This document shows positions 50,053 through 63,200 of a DNA stretch of 64,000 nucleotides, in pieces. The stretch's first letter is position 1; each line of letters starts with the position of its first letter. Made by a program: the position numbers and the translations under genes. The stretch is from Clarkia xantiana subsp. parviflora (Eukaryota > Streptophyta > Magnoliopsida > Myrtales > Onagraceae): positions 2,376,952 through 2,440,951 of the forward strand of contig JAPTYO010000002.1 in assembly GCA_036873135.1 (NCBI GenBank), written 5' to 3'. A model generated the notes under the pieces. The model searched no databases. It was given only the letters and a program-made list of their open reading frames with translations, and had not been told where the DNA came from.

Positions 50053-50277
50053 CAACTACCCAAACATGATACAGAAGAAATTGACTGGGCAGAATGATGC
50101 GGATCCAGCGTTAAGCTATATGTCCGGAAAGGAAGCCTACTACCCACTCTTCAGTTTCCTCTGCTCTTATCGAAATTAACCAACTTGTGATTTCATATAT
50201 TGCTCAACACACCTGCTGTATCATTCACATTCCCGTTAACCTTGCAGATTATTTTACATAACCAAAACGTGTCCAAC
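50053..50277 (+). pseudogene. Internally deleted copy of the transposase gene
   Basis: The stretch 50053-50134 matches 46211-46290 (MIQKKLTGQNDADPALSYMS in the fragment) and 50135-50277 matches 48024-48165, the last codons (YYP.FSFLCSYRN) and 3' UTR. About 1.73 kb between them, including part of the catalytic core, is missing. The copy also lacks everything upstream of 46211. Confidence 0.9.
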
Positions 50278-50998
50278 CAATTATCTGCTTCGCTGGAATT
50301 TTTATAGTCACTCAACCATAAATTGAATGAAACCTAAACTGATTGAAAAATCCTTTTGCACCAAACACAAATGTATGTATCTACACTTTCAAAAACTGTT
50401 TCTTGTTAAACAACATTCAATTCATCAGGATTGCATTAAAACAGAATGTAATGTTCGAAAATGAATGGCTATGGATGTATTGAACAGCAAATTAACACAA
50501 TACAACAGTAATAGATGTTCAATTCATCAGTATCACTATCCACGTATCCATATACAACCAACAACACGTCTCATAATTATCAACAAACAGACAATTGAAG
50601 CTTCATACTGCAAGATGAAAACAAGCTTCAGAATGGACTTGTCTGGCCTGTGAAATGGAGCAACCTCATTCAAATCCCTCCTTCGAGAAGCGACAGCAGC
50701 GCAGCGGAATGATTCAGCAATGGAGGTAGGGAAGGAGGTAAGGGAAGGCGGGTGAAGAAAGGATAAGGGGTAGCTCCGTCGAACTAGACTACACACCCAA
50801 AACGTAACGTATAGTAAAGGGCAAGTTCAAACGTCTGTTAAAACTTCACATCCGGTCTGGATAAATCTTCGAACCGTGGTCTAATTCACTTAAGTGATGT
50901 GATATGATGTGACAAGAACCACTAAACCGCATTTTTTCTCTTTTAAACGAAATTACAAGTTTGCCATTAAATACAGACCTCTGATTGGTGGAAATTAG
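50278..50998. other. Right subterminal part of the accessory block
   Basis: No gene recognised. The part 50640-50800 is GC-richer, with GAGGTAGGGAAGGAGGTAAG, and might be a leader of a lost gene. Confidence 0.4.
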
Positions 50999-51022
50999 GC
51001 CGCATCAAACAGCGGCCGTTCC
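50999..51022 (-). repeat. Right arm of the 24-bp inverted repeat
   Basis: Exact inverted match to 20190-20213, with TAT on its outer side as at the left arm. Confidence 0.93.
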
Positions 51023-51284
51023 TATATCTCACGTGGAGTCAGCAGTTAGCTTGGCTGGACTTCAATTCAATTCAAGTTTTTCTCTGGCATCCTCAACAGC
51101 GTTCAGTTCGGATTCCTGTTCGAAACCAGAGGCTCCTCTCCACCCTTCCACCTTCACTCAACCAAATCAGAGAAAGAAACACCAGAGCGCCTGAAGACTT
51201 CTTCCTCCATTGAATTTCTATGTCCTCGTCTCAGCTCGTGAAGAAGCCCTAGAGCACTTCTTACAGTTTGTTCAAGCTCTGAGT
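51023..51284 (+). promoter_or_regulatory. Promoter/5' leader of PDS5
   Basis: Only 262 bp separate the inverted repeat from the PDS5 start codon. The segment is CT-rich and contains a CACGTGG-type G-box core (CTCACGTGG, about 51029). The native promoter is either compact or replaced by accessory-block DNA. Confidence 0.5.
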
Positions 51285-54200
51285 ATGGCTCAGAGGTTCG
51301 ACCTGCTCAAGGAGCTTGGATCCAAACTCGAGTCCCCTCCTTCCACCAAGGATGCTCTCGCCAAGCTCCTCAAGGTTGGTGTTTCCATAATTACTCTGCT
51401 TATGTGCACGGGGTTGTCTTAGCTAGGTCCCCAGTTTTAATTTCATGGCTAGGTTTCGAGGAAGTGGAGGGGGAAGTTTTCCAATTTCTAAAAGTTACGG
51501 ATTCATGTCTGGCATTGCTTCTTCTTTCGACGAATTCAAGTTCTCGGTGTTCAAAAGTGACTCTTGGTGTTTTAGGTTCAATTCAGAGAATTGGTTTAGG
51601 AAAGAAGGACTCATCTTTCTATTTTTCCAGTCATATAAGAAAGTGGAAATTTCTCATGTTTAGGGTTTGGGATTGAATTTGTTTTAGCAAGTTCTTCTGC
51701 TGAACTGAATTCAGCTATGGATTACGCTTCTCCTGCTCTTCTTTTAGATTGCGGACTTTTCAGCTTTAGTTTCCGAAATAGGGCTTGTTTCTGATTTAAT
51801 TGGACCTCGGAGACCCAGAAGGACCTAAGCTTGAATGTAACTAAAACATGTGAAAGTATTGTGGCAACCTAAGATTTTGACCCCCTATATCAAAACCCAC
51901 CAATTAAAACAAGCACATTTAACATCTTACGTTTATGATTTGATCAAAGATTTGTAACAATTTGGCTATAATAGTATAATGGGGTTGTGCATTCATCCTT
52001 GGGAGGTCGCTTGTGCTATTAATTATATATGAAGTCTGGTTCTTTTTGCTAATCGAGCCATAGTTCGAGTCACTAATTCCGATTTCTGGCCCTTTATAGT
52101 TGTTATTCCTAGGAGGCTAGGACGATATTCTGATCCGTAATTGACTAGTGACCCTGAAGTAAAATTCGAACTCTAGTATGAAGCAACTTAATATCACTTC
52201 AGTTCAGTTTGTATCGCGTACATTGTACACTTGACAAGGGTCAGTTTGGTTTGAGACTGAAACTTCTAGATGTACTCAGCTTTCCTGGATTCTTTTTGGT
52301 ACATGTATCCTTCACAATTTGTCGATTGTGATTTACTCTTGGTTTGTATTACGTCTAGCAAGCTGCAACATGTCTTTCCGAAACGGAGCAGATGCCGTCG
52401 ACTACAATTATGGAGTCGGTGCAGCCTTTCTTCAGCTCCATAGTCAAACCAGACTTGCTGAACCATCATGATAGGGACATCAAACTTCTAGTCGCGACGT
52501 GCATTTGTGAGATAACACGTATTACTGCACCAGAAGCCCCCTTCGAAGATGATGTTCTAAAGGTTCGTTTTTTTCTCCTGATTGATAAATTCTGGCCTGT
52601 CAAATGCCATTTTGCATCTCCATGTTGTTTAGTTTTCCAGTTTTGCCTTATATGGATCTTATTTGCAGGACATTTTTCATTTGATCGTTGGCACCTTTAG
52701 TGGCCTTGCTGATACTTGTGGTCCTTCATTTGGAAGAAGAGTGATCATATTGGAGATTCTTGCAAAATATCGGTCATGTGTCGTAATGTTGGACCTTGAT
52801 TGTGATGATCTGGTCAAAAAGATGTTCTCTACATTCTTTGCTGTTGCTAGGTATGTCTTTTCCCAAATCTTGCATGAAGACTGTTATTTGTTAGTTCACT
52901 TACATGAGGATGTAAGATCAAACTGCAATATCTCATGGATTTTAAAGGTTTTGAAAGAGAAGATAGATGGTGGTATTTCAAATGACAATTGATGTTCCGA
53001 AGTGACTATTTGCTGGATTATCCACTCTCTACCCTTTTTAGCAGAGCTTCATTGTTTGTAGGTGTACACTATTTAGGTTCTTAATCTAGTCAAAATGTTC
53101 TCATGCCTGATAGAAATGAAAAATGAGGCATGCATGGGTGTCTTCTTCATACATGGCCTTGTTTGGAACAGTTAGTTTCGGAAGATAGATTAGTCATATT
53201 CAGAAATAAAATGTGGTATCAGCTCCATAGCATCGGCAGCGTATTCTCTGTCTTGTAGAATTGTATTTTTTTTAAATCTAAGTTCCTGCATAATGTTTTC
53301 TTTGTTTGATGGATGTTAACTTACTTGAAGTTGCGCATGCAGTGATGATCATCCAGAAAGTCTTCTAACCTCAATGCAGAAGATCATGGAAGTCCTTTTA
53401 GAAGAGAGTGAAGAAATCCATGAGGATCTTTTGCTTACAATACTTTCAACATTAGGTCGTAACAGAAAGGTGATTTGTGTCTTTTAGATTCGCTTCCAGT
53501 TTCCCTGCTATTAAGTAGTAGTGTGCTGCTAAATATGCTCTCTATTGTCTCATGAGGATTTGCTGAATTCTCATTGCCAGGATGTTACCGCATCGGCAAG
53601 GAAGCTCGCTATGGATGTGATTCAAAGCTGTTCAATGCAACTTGAACCTGTGATAAAGCAGTTTCTTGTATCATCAATATCTGGAGATACCGAACCTTTG
53701 AACAAAGATCTTGACTATCATGAAGTTATCTACGACTTATATGTATGTGCTCCCCAGATATTATCTACAGTCGTCCCATACCTCACAGGGGAATTACTGG
53801 TAAGTACCATTTCTGTGGTTAATGATTTGTTTACTGAAATTGCATTTCAACGATTTTGGACCCATGATGAGTCAACACATCAATTGGTACGCATTGCCTC
53901 TTTTGGGCGAGTAGCTCCATCAAGGAATACTACATTGTGGGACTCCTTGGATGATGATAACACTCAGTGTATATGTATAAGGCAGAACCTCTCTTATATT
54001 CTTAAGATGGATTCAGTTGCTTCAGACACATGCCTCAAGTTGAACAATATTTAACATTATTTTTAATAGTTTATAGTATTGAAGAGCTAAAGGAAGGAAT
54101 AAAATTGAGGCGTTAAATTGTTTAGGACTCCATATTTTTCAGATAGCTGATTTATTCACAGAGTGGGTATAGAATCCTCTCCTATTATCCGCCTCAGTTG

Positions 54201-57200
54201 ACTGATAGTTTCATGGGGCATTTATGGACATTAGTATATCTGTCATAGAAACGTCCCATTACTGACTTGAGATCTTTCATTGGGTTCCTATATAACTATT
54301 ATGAACTCATGAAGTATATTATTTTGGGGATTTAAATGGGTTTAAGGTAAGTCAGATCAGTAAGATTGTTTTCTGTAGGTGGTCAGTCGTATCTATTGTT
54401 TCTCAGTCTTCAAGTTTTAAATCTGCAGAATGATCATTTAGACACCCGTCTAAAAGCTGTGAGATTAGTTGGGGACCTATTTTCTCTTCCAGGACGCTCT
54501 GTATCTGAAGCTTTCCAGCCAATATTTTCCGAGTTTTTGAAGAGGTTGACAGATAGAGCAGTTGAAATAAGGCTTTGTGCCCTTGAGCACGTCAAGAATT
54601 GTCTGCTTTGTGATACTTCAAGAGCCGAAGCTCTTCAGATCATCTGTAAGTGATGTAGAATTAATTCAAAAAATTGTCTCGGCATTAGTCAATTTTGTTG
54701 ACCTGTGTATTTTAGCTGTTTTATGTGATCGGCTGCTGGACTATGACGAGAATGTGCGAAAACAAGTAGTTGCTGCCATCAGTGATGTCGCATGCCAGTC
54801 TCCAAATTCCATATCAGTTGAAACTATAAAACAAATTTCAGACCGTCTTCGAGACAAATCAGTAAGCTTGGGCTTTATCTATAGTTGATGTTCCTGATGG
54901 ACTATCGATCCTTTAGTGTCCATAACAATCTTTTTTTTGGGCAGCCGCTTGTCAAGAAGTATACTATGGAAAAGCTCGCTGATATATTCAGGGTTCACTG
55001 GGCAGAGACGGATGAATCGGTTGACCCCAAGAGATTTGATTGGATTCCTGGGAAAATTTTGAGATGCTTCTTTGACAAAGATTTCCGGTATGTTCTTTCC
55101 TAATCAAAATTTGCACCTAGAGTTGATATATGCAGCAATCGTCACTTAACGTCTTAGGATATCTTTTCAGAATATTTTGAAGCAGGAGGATGAACTCAGG
55201 AAATAAGTTATATGTTTGTAGATGTTCATCATTTTTAATAGGTTATACGAATGATTGTCCGGTCAATAGAACGTAAACACTTCTACCGTATTCTTAAGTT
55301 TAGTTAAGTATTGACAAGTGGATATGGCTCACGATGAACTTAAAGGCTCAAGTTGATTCCTTAACAGTGACAGGTTGGTTAAACCCCTGCGCTCATATTT
55401 TCCATGTTTAACCAATGTGGTAGTCATGACTTGCCCTCATGTGCATGAATTGAATGGAAATATTACCAGATATCTCTTATTCAAGCTGATCAGAATTTCC
55501 CTCACCACTAGTTCAGTAATTGGCGTCATATAAATTGTTGTACGGAACTGAAATGAACATAGAATTTGACTTTATTCCGGTCTGTAGTTGGAGAAACTTG
55601 CCTGAACTTGAGAATAATTAAAGTTCTCAACCTTCTCTTCAATGCAGATCTGATGCAATTGAATCAGTTCTGTGTAGCTCGTTGTTTCCGGCTGAGGTTT
55701 CAATGAAGGATAAAGCAAAGTGCTGGATAAGGTTTTCATCAGGATTTGATAAAGTCGAGGTTAAAGCTCTTGAAAAGATACTTGAGCAAAAGCAAAGGTT
55801 TGTAATATCTGTATTAACTCCACTTAGATAATAATGCCTCTCGATCAGAGTTTTTGTGTTATTTGGTTTTATATTTTATCTCAGGTTACAACAAGAGATG
55901 CAGAGGTACCTCTCGTTTAGGCAAATGTACCAGGTCTGCATGCTAAAGTGTGGTATTACACTTAATGAGGTTATAAATTGTAAATTATGAACTGAAAGAG
56001 TCACACCTTTTCAATGCAGAATGGTGATGTTCCAGACATTCAGAAAAAGGTCCAGTTCGGCTTCAGAATAATGTCTCGCTTCTTTGCGGATCCCAGTAAA
56101 GCAGAGGAGAACTTTCAGATTCTAGATCAGTTGAAAGACATGAATGTGTGGAAGATATTGACCAGCGTTCTTGATCCCAACACGAATTATCACCAAGCTT
56201 CTGTATATCGGGTGAGGAGTAAATTCATTCCGCCTGGTACTGAAATATACAGTACAATGATGCTTGATTGGCGGATAGTCAAATCAGCTCCTTTTCTGCC
56301 TCATGCTTTCCTTCCCTTTATGATTACTCTTGATAGACCAGTGTAAAGAAATGAAACAGCTGTACTTTTTCATACTAATAGTAATACTTCTGAATTTGCA
56401 GGAAGATCTGCTAAAGATTCTTGGTGAAAAGCACCGCCTTTATGAGTTCCTAAGCACCCTCTCTATCAAATGTTCATATCTACTAATAAACAAGGAGCAC
56501 ACGAAAGAAGTACTGGCGGAGGTTTTTGTGCAAAAATATGCAGGAAATTCTCAATATATTCAATCTTGCATGGATACCCTAGTGGTGAGTAATTTTCATC
56601 ACTTATTGCTGGTTAATCTCTCTAGTCATGTTTGTATAGGCAGTTGATGATTCATCATTTCTTGCATGCCTGCCTATGTTATAATGAAAGTTTGGCCAAA
56701 AAAAAGTATAACACTAAAAGCTGTAGGTTTGCTCTATGCTGTTACAAACCAAGTTGAAAAGCCGACCGAATAAACTAGTCTATTAGTTGGGAGGACCCAT
56801 ACAATGGTTGCCCATACAACAACCAATGTAGTACAACTCGCATACCTTGTAATGGTATAGACCATAACATTCATCCCCCTTAAGAAAACCAACGTTCTCG
56901 TTGGTCACGATTGACTTTTCTAGGCCACCTGTCCGAGATCTTGTTGGTCACAGCTGGCTTTTCCAAGCCACCACTCCAAGGTCTTGCTTTGATAATAATT
57001 GTTACAAACCAAACGGAAGAGCCCATGCCAATAAACTAGTCTTTTGTCTTATAAACACCACAATTGTTGCCCATACAATCAATGTGGTACAAGTCTCATA
57101 CCTTGCAATGATATAGCCATAACAATGATAACATTCGTCCCCCTCGAAGGAGACAACCGTCCTCGTTGTCACTGTCACGACTGGCTTTTCCAGGCCACCA

Positions 57201-60200
57201 CTCCGTGAGCCACCACTTAGAGCTCTTGCTGGCCACGGCCACGTTGGTCGCAACTAGCTTTCTAGGCCACCATTTCGTGGGCCCCGGCCGCCACTCCAAG
57301 GTCTTGCTCTGATACCAATTGTTACAAACCAAATGGAAGAGCTCAACCCAATAAACTAGTCTATTAGGTGGGAGGACCCCATTTGGCTTATCAAGCCCAT
57401 AATGGTTGCCCATACAAACAATCTGGTACAAGTCCATACCTTGCAATGGTATAGACCATAACATTTGCACCGAGGCACTGAATACTCATAATCTTCGATG
57501 TATATTCCTGATGGTTTATGCAAAGTAATATGCTCGGAAATCACTACGGAGTTCCGTCTGTCCTTAATTTCTTGACCGGAGTTCCGTCTGTCCTTAATTT
57601 CTTGACCGGAGCTCCGTCTGTCCTTAATTTCTTGAGCACTATTTCCTGACATTTTATTTCTCTTGCATCTGCATGCACTGTCCTTAATTTCTTGATCACT
57701 ATTTCCTGACATTGCATGTCTCTTGCATCTGCATATATTTATGGGACAGTCTCATTTGAAATTTCTACTAACATACCCAATAGAATAGCTGTTTAAGCAT
57801 CTATTTAATGCTGTACTCTGTTTAAGGTGTGGATCTACAGGAAATTTTAGTGTTACTTGAGGATTGGACTTGAGCGTGTCATCTCTTTTTTAACCTTAAA
57901 TTTGTGAATGCCTTTACTGTATACGGAGCACCGTTATCTCAATGTTTCTGTTATGGCTTTGCAGGTTCTAGCACGTTACACTCCATCATTGTTAATCGGT
58001 TTGGAGGAGGAACTAGTAAGTCTCCTGAAGGACGATAACGATATTATTAAGGAGGGGGCTTTGCACATTCTAGCAAAGGCAGGGGCGATCATTCGAGAAC
58101 AACTTGCTGTATCATCAAGGTAGCGCTGTATACTATTTGCATGTTGAGATGATTGCTGGCATGCTAATTCAAATTGGTGCTTCTTTGCAGCTCTGTGGAG
58201 CTTATTTTAGAGAGAATGTGTCTCGAAGGTAGTAGAAGGCAGGCCAAATATGCTGTGCATGCTCTTGGAGCAATAACTAAAGATGACGGATTGAAGTCCC
58301 TTTCAGTCCTTTACAAGGTTTATCCATGACTTTTAGTTACAAAATTGATGGATACTGATAGGGCACTTCATTTATTCAACACGGAAAGATGTGATACTAT
58401 TTTTCATTCAATTTGCAGAGGCTTGTAGATATGCTTGAGGACAAGACCCATTTACCAGCTGTTCTACAGTCTCTGGGGTGCATTGCTGAAATTGCTATGC
58501 CTGTATTCGAGACTAGGGAAAATGAAATCGAAGATTATATTAAGACCAAAATTCTGAGTATTAGCAATGTACGACTTCTGGATCTGCTTTATTTATTTCC
58601 TTTTATGACACTTCCCAGCTAACAATTATTGACTATCTGATGTAACGTCACAGAAGGCAGAGGATGACACAACTGGCTGGGATGATAGAAGTGAACTTTG
58701 CTTGATAAAGGTCAGTCATATAGGATTATTTTCTGAATTCATGCTTTCAGATGCTATATCTATGGTTGTGCTAATATATATAATGGGGGGATGGAGGAGT
58801 AGTTGTATCTGCTTTTTGATTCCTGAGATGCCATTACTAAATTAGGTTCTACAACTTTAGAATGATTTTAAAATTGAAGAAATGAGTTACAGTGATAAGT
58901 TCATCATTTCATCCCATTATATCAACTAAACCTTTCAATATGTAGAACTAAATGATTTCCCCACAGATGCTTGGACTTTGTGATTTTACAATATGAGATC
59001 TTACAACTCATCTCGATTTTGCACTTGTTAATTAGTTTTAGCCATGGGTAAAAGTGGAAATAGTTAAATTTCATGCATTCTAAAATTTCTCTGTAATTTA
59101 CATATGAATAGTCTCACATACTAGACTTGCAGACTAGAGGTATCCTCTTGTTTTTTTTTTATCGATTTGGCCATTCATTCTGATGGATGGTTATTTTTCA
59201 CATGATCTCCTTTGAAGATGTATGGCATCAAGACACTGGTCAAAAGCTACTTACCTGTTAAAGATTCCCATCTACGTCATGGCATTGATGGCCTTCTGGA
59301 GATTCTACGGAACATACTATCTTTTGGGGAAATTGCTGAGAATGTAGAGTCAAGGTAATCCTCTTTTTCGCATTTGTGCTCGAGTCTCATGTAGATTTCA
59401 CTTAGTTTTTGATAACGCTGGTCCTCTTTCGTCTTAATCTCGCAGTTCAGTTGACAAGGCTCACATGAAGTTAGCTGCTGCCAAGGCAATTCTTCGGTTG
59501 TCTAAGTACTGGGATCATAAGATTCCGGTAGATGTTTTCCACTTGACTTTGAAGACCCCCGAGGTTCTTTCTCAATTAAATTTCTTGTGCATTGTGCATA
59601 ATTTCAATATTCATCTCTCATATTTCATCCATGCATTGGTTATCATTTTTTCTTTTTCAGATTGGTTTCCCTTTAGCAAGGAAGCTGTTTCTGGGAAAAG
59701 TCCACCAGTACATAAAAGATCGTCTACTAGATGTAAAATACGCTTGTGCATTCCTATTTGGAATGTCTGTATCTAGTGCAGCTGAGAAATTTGAAGAGGT
59801 AATATGCTGCACCCCACCAAAAAAGATTGAAAATAAAATGAACAATCAACACACCAGCACACTCTCAAAAAGACTAAAACATATTTCCAAAAATTACATG
59901 GCGACTGGCGTGTAGCTTGGCCAATGGAATCTGAAGCTAATCTGTGACATTTGACTACTGAAAATGACAGGAAAGACAGAACTTAGCTGAAATCATGCAG
60001 ATCCAAGCTCAAGCAAAGGCAAGGCAACAATCTTCTCACAGTGATTCTAGTTCTTCTGCAGCGTATCCTGAATACATCCTTTCACATGTGGTGCATACAC
60101 TTGCTCACCAATTGTGTCCCGATAGTGAGGAATGCAAGGATGTTAAAGCATTTGAAACTGTATATAGGTAGGTATCTTCTTGAATTTTGATTTTCTCAAA

Positions 60201-63200
60201 ATCTAGGCGCGGCCAACACTGGATATATTCTATGCACATACAGTTACATCCTTGTCCAATCTTCCAGACAGCCTTAGGGATTTATTATTTTCACATACTG
60301 ATATGTCATGTAAACTAGCATGTTTGGTCTAGTTAAGGCTTGGTCTTAAGATGTGATGCTCAGCCTTTAATAATTGCTTTAATGTTACATAGATGCCACC
60401 TGATCTTCTCTTCTTTTGTTTTTATTCTAGGCAATTGTACTTGATTCTCTCTTTGCTGGTTCATGGAGATGAAGATGGTAAATCTGAAACTGATAACAAT
60501 AAGGACCAGGAGACTACTTCTGTGATCATTTCTGTTTTCAGCACTATCCAACGCTCAGAAGATATTGTTGAGGCAACAAAGTCGAAGGTGTGTGCATGGC
60601 ACTTTTTATTTTTAAAATATATATTTGTCTTGTTACTGTTTCAAGGAGATAGCAAACAGTTGAAGTTAAGAGCTAAGTTGATGTCTGTTTATCCACAGTA
60701 ACCTAACCCTGAAATGTTTGGACTCTATTGCGTTGCATTTTTTGAATTCTCAGAATTCACATGCTGTCTGTGACCTCGGTCTATCAATTGTCAAGCGCTT
60801 AAATAAAGCGGAAGTCGACTTACAAGGGGTGCAAGATTCTGTATCCTTACCGTCATCTCTCTACAAATTATATGAAAGTAAAGAAGGAGATGGATCTGAG
60901 GTTAGTTCCGTCACTTATGATTCTGTATCTTTATTGAATCGTTTGTGCTTCTATGTGTATATACTGCTTTCTGATGATTAATATTAAATAGTCGAAGATA
61001 CTGTAGAAACATCAAGTAGATGTTTACAGAAGCAACCTCTAGACCATATACAGTAGATGATACCTACTACCTTTTCTGAATGCATTTTATTTTTTAACAA
61101 GTCTTCCTTGTGTGTCCGATATAGATCCATGCATGTTATGGGGCTCAGGCTGATTAAGTATTATCTCACATTCTGTTTCTTATATAGTAATGTATGTTTC
61201 TGGTAGGTTCACGAAAGAAGGACTTGGTTGGCTGATGAGAGCATTTTGTCTCACTTTGAGTCGCTCAAGTCAGAAACAGAGAATATTGTAAGTTATGAAG
61301 CTGATCTGGCTCTAGTTGGCAGCTGAATATATCTTTCAAATAAAGATAATCTGTTTTTTGGCCAAAATAAAATAAAAGATAATCTGTTGATTTTGCATCA
61401 GGTTTCAGCAGATGTTGAGAAAGACAGTGAGAAAGAGGAAGCAGAACTACCATTGAAGAAGATTATGAGAAATTTGAGACCAGCTGGCAAAAAAATTAGA
61501 AAAGCTGCAAAAAAACCCGTGCTATCTGTAAAAAACAAGGTCGAAAATGATATTGATGTTTTGAAGATGGTGAGAGAAATAAACATGGATAGTCTGGGCA
61601 TATCAACGAAGTACAACACCACTAATGGTCGTGAACGTCCCCCCTCAAAAGAAAACAAAGTTCAGCTGTCGCAGCAAAATGGTGAGAAAAGTGAAGCTAG
61701 TGATGCAACAGCACCTAAGAAACGGGTATCTTTATCTGGCAAAAGTCCTGCCAAGCCGCCCAAAGGTATTACAAAAGCTTCCTTTTCAAACATTCTTGAT
61801 TTCAATCAACTAGTGGTATTTGATTCAACTTTTTTCCAAATGGTACAGAGATTGAGATTGTTTGTGGGTTGGCCCAAAGATCTGTGTCTGAGTCTCATGG
61901 CGCCAGTCCGTTGATATCATACGTTAGTAAGAGCAAAACATCATCATCAAGAAAACGCAAAAAAGGCTTGGACGAGGGTCACTACGATGATCCTGATGAA
62001 GTTGGGGAAATCCACAATGATGACAATAAGGTGACTTTCGCGTCATGGATATGTGAAGCTATTTTTGACACTTAGATAGACCGGATCAGGCATCCTTTGT
62101 TCTTATTAGTAGCAGTAAAACTGTGATTTTATTGTTTCTCAGCTTTTCATTTTCTTTAACAGATGGAGACCGATAAGGCGGACTCTAGTCCTCCTGTTTC
62201 TCCTCATACAACTTCAAAGAAGAAAAGAAGGATTAGTATTGCTGGATTGTCTAAGGTGATTTCAAGAATTTCCCTAAAGAAAGCAATTTCTTCTTGCTTA
62301 CTTCCATTGCTGACTCATTCGCATATCCTATATCCCTACCTGAATCCTGCTAGCGTGCTGCTAAAATTAAGATGGTACCAAATGGATTCCACTTCGTTTC
62401 TTCATTCTTAATATTGCTTATAATACCAAAAGGATATCTCCCTTTTAATCATTGCACTGTTGAATCTACGAATTGCTCATGCTCCTTCCAAGTCTTTTCT
62501 TGAAATTGGTATTCATCTCCTTGCTCGATAATTGGGTGAACTCATTTATATGGGGGCCATTGGTTTTCTACAGATCAAGGCTGTTTATTGCTTGTAATTT
62601 ATCTCTATTGGCTTTGCTTCATACTTTGTATATTGATGCCGTCTCTTAACCTACTTGTTAGTATTCTATTTATTTGGCCAAAAAAAGTATCCTATTTATT
62701 TCCAAGTAAATATGTTTGGTCAATTACATAGGTATGCATCAGCTTCTGATAATGATTTAATTTTACCAGTGCACGACAAAAGAAACTGATGGTCTGGAAG
62801 ATTTAACAGGGCGCAAAATTAAAGTTTGGTGGCCTCTGGATAAAGCGTGAGTATCTTGTAACCTGTTTAGTGATGATATGACTGTAAAAACTTCAATTAA
62901 TGCAAAAACATAAATTGCCGCCTCCCTTAATAAAACAAAGTGACTCATTTGGTAATCCTGAACAGGTTTTACCATGGGACAATCAAATCATATGACGTTG
63001 CAAGAAAGAGACATGTTGTAAGTGGCATGTTCGACTGTTTCCACTTTTCTTATTATTTATATTCCTCATCTTCTAGGAAAATATTTTATGGTACTTATGT
63101 GTTTGACTGATAAATTAAATTACTTTTCTAAAGATTCTTTATGAGGATGGAGATGTGGAGATACTCAATCTAGAGAAGGAAAGATGGGAGCTGATTGACA

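Larger units (their letters stand above)
20190..51022. mobile_element. Putative giant (30.8 kb) Mutator-like element with multigene cargo, bounded by a 24-bp inverted repeat
   Basis: The sequence beginning GGAACGGCCGCTG at 20190-20213 is repeated exactly in inverted orientation at 50999-51022. TAT lies immediately outside both ends. Everything between is accessory: a MULE/FAR1 transposase with all three catalytic acidic residues, an Ulp1-like protease, GRF zinc-finger and F-box gene copies, a B3 gene, satellites and a nested CACTA element. Mutator-like elements carrying an Ulp1 gene beside the transposase are known in plants, which supports the superfamily. Inward of the 24 bp the two ends diverge quickly, and no 8-11 bp target duplication is visible, so this may instead be a nest of elements with two related ends. 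Confidence 0.6.

Noticed and set aside
49707..50147. A 146-codon minus-strand frame
   Set aside because: Part of it is antisense to the deleted transposase copy; the rest looks protein-like but matches no family I know and has no start or splice partner, so it is only mentioned as a spacer note.
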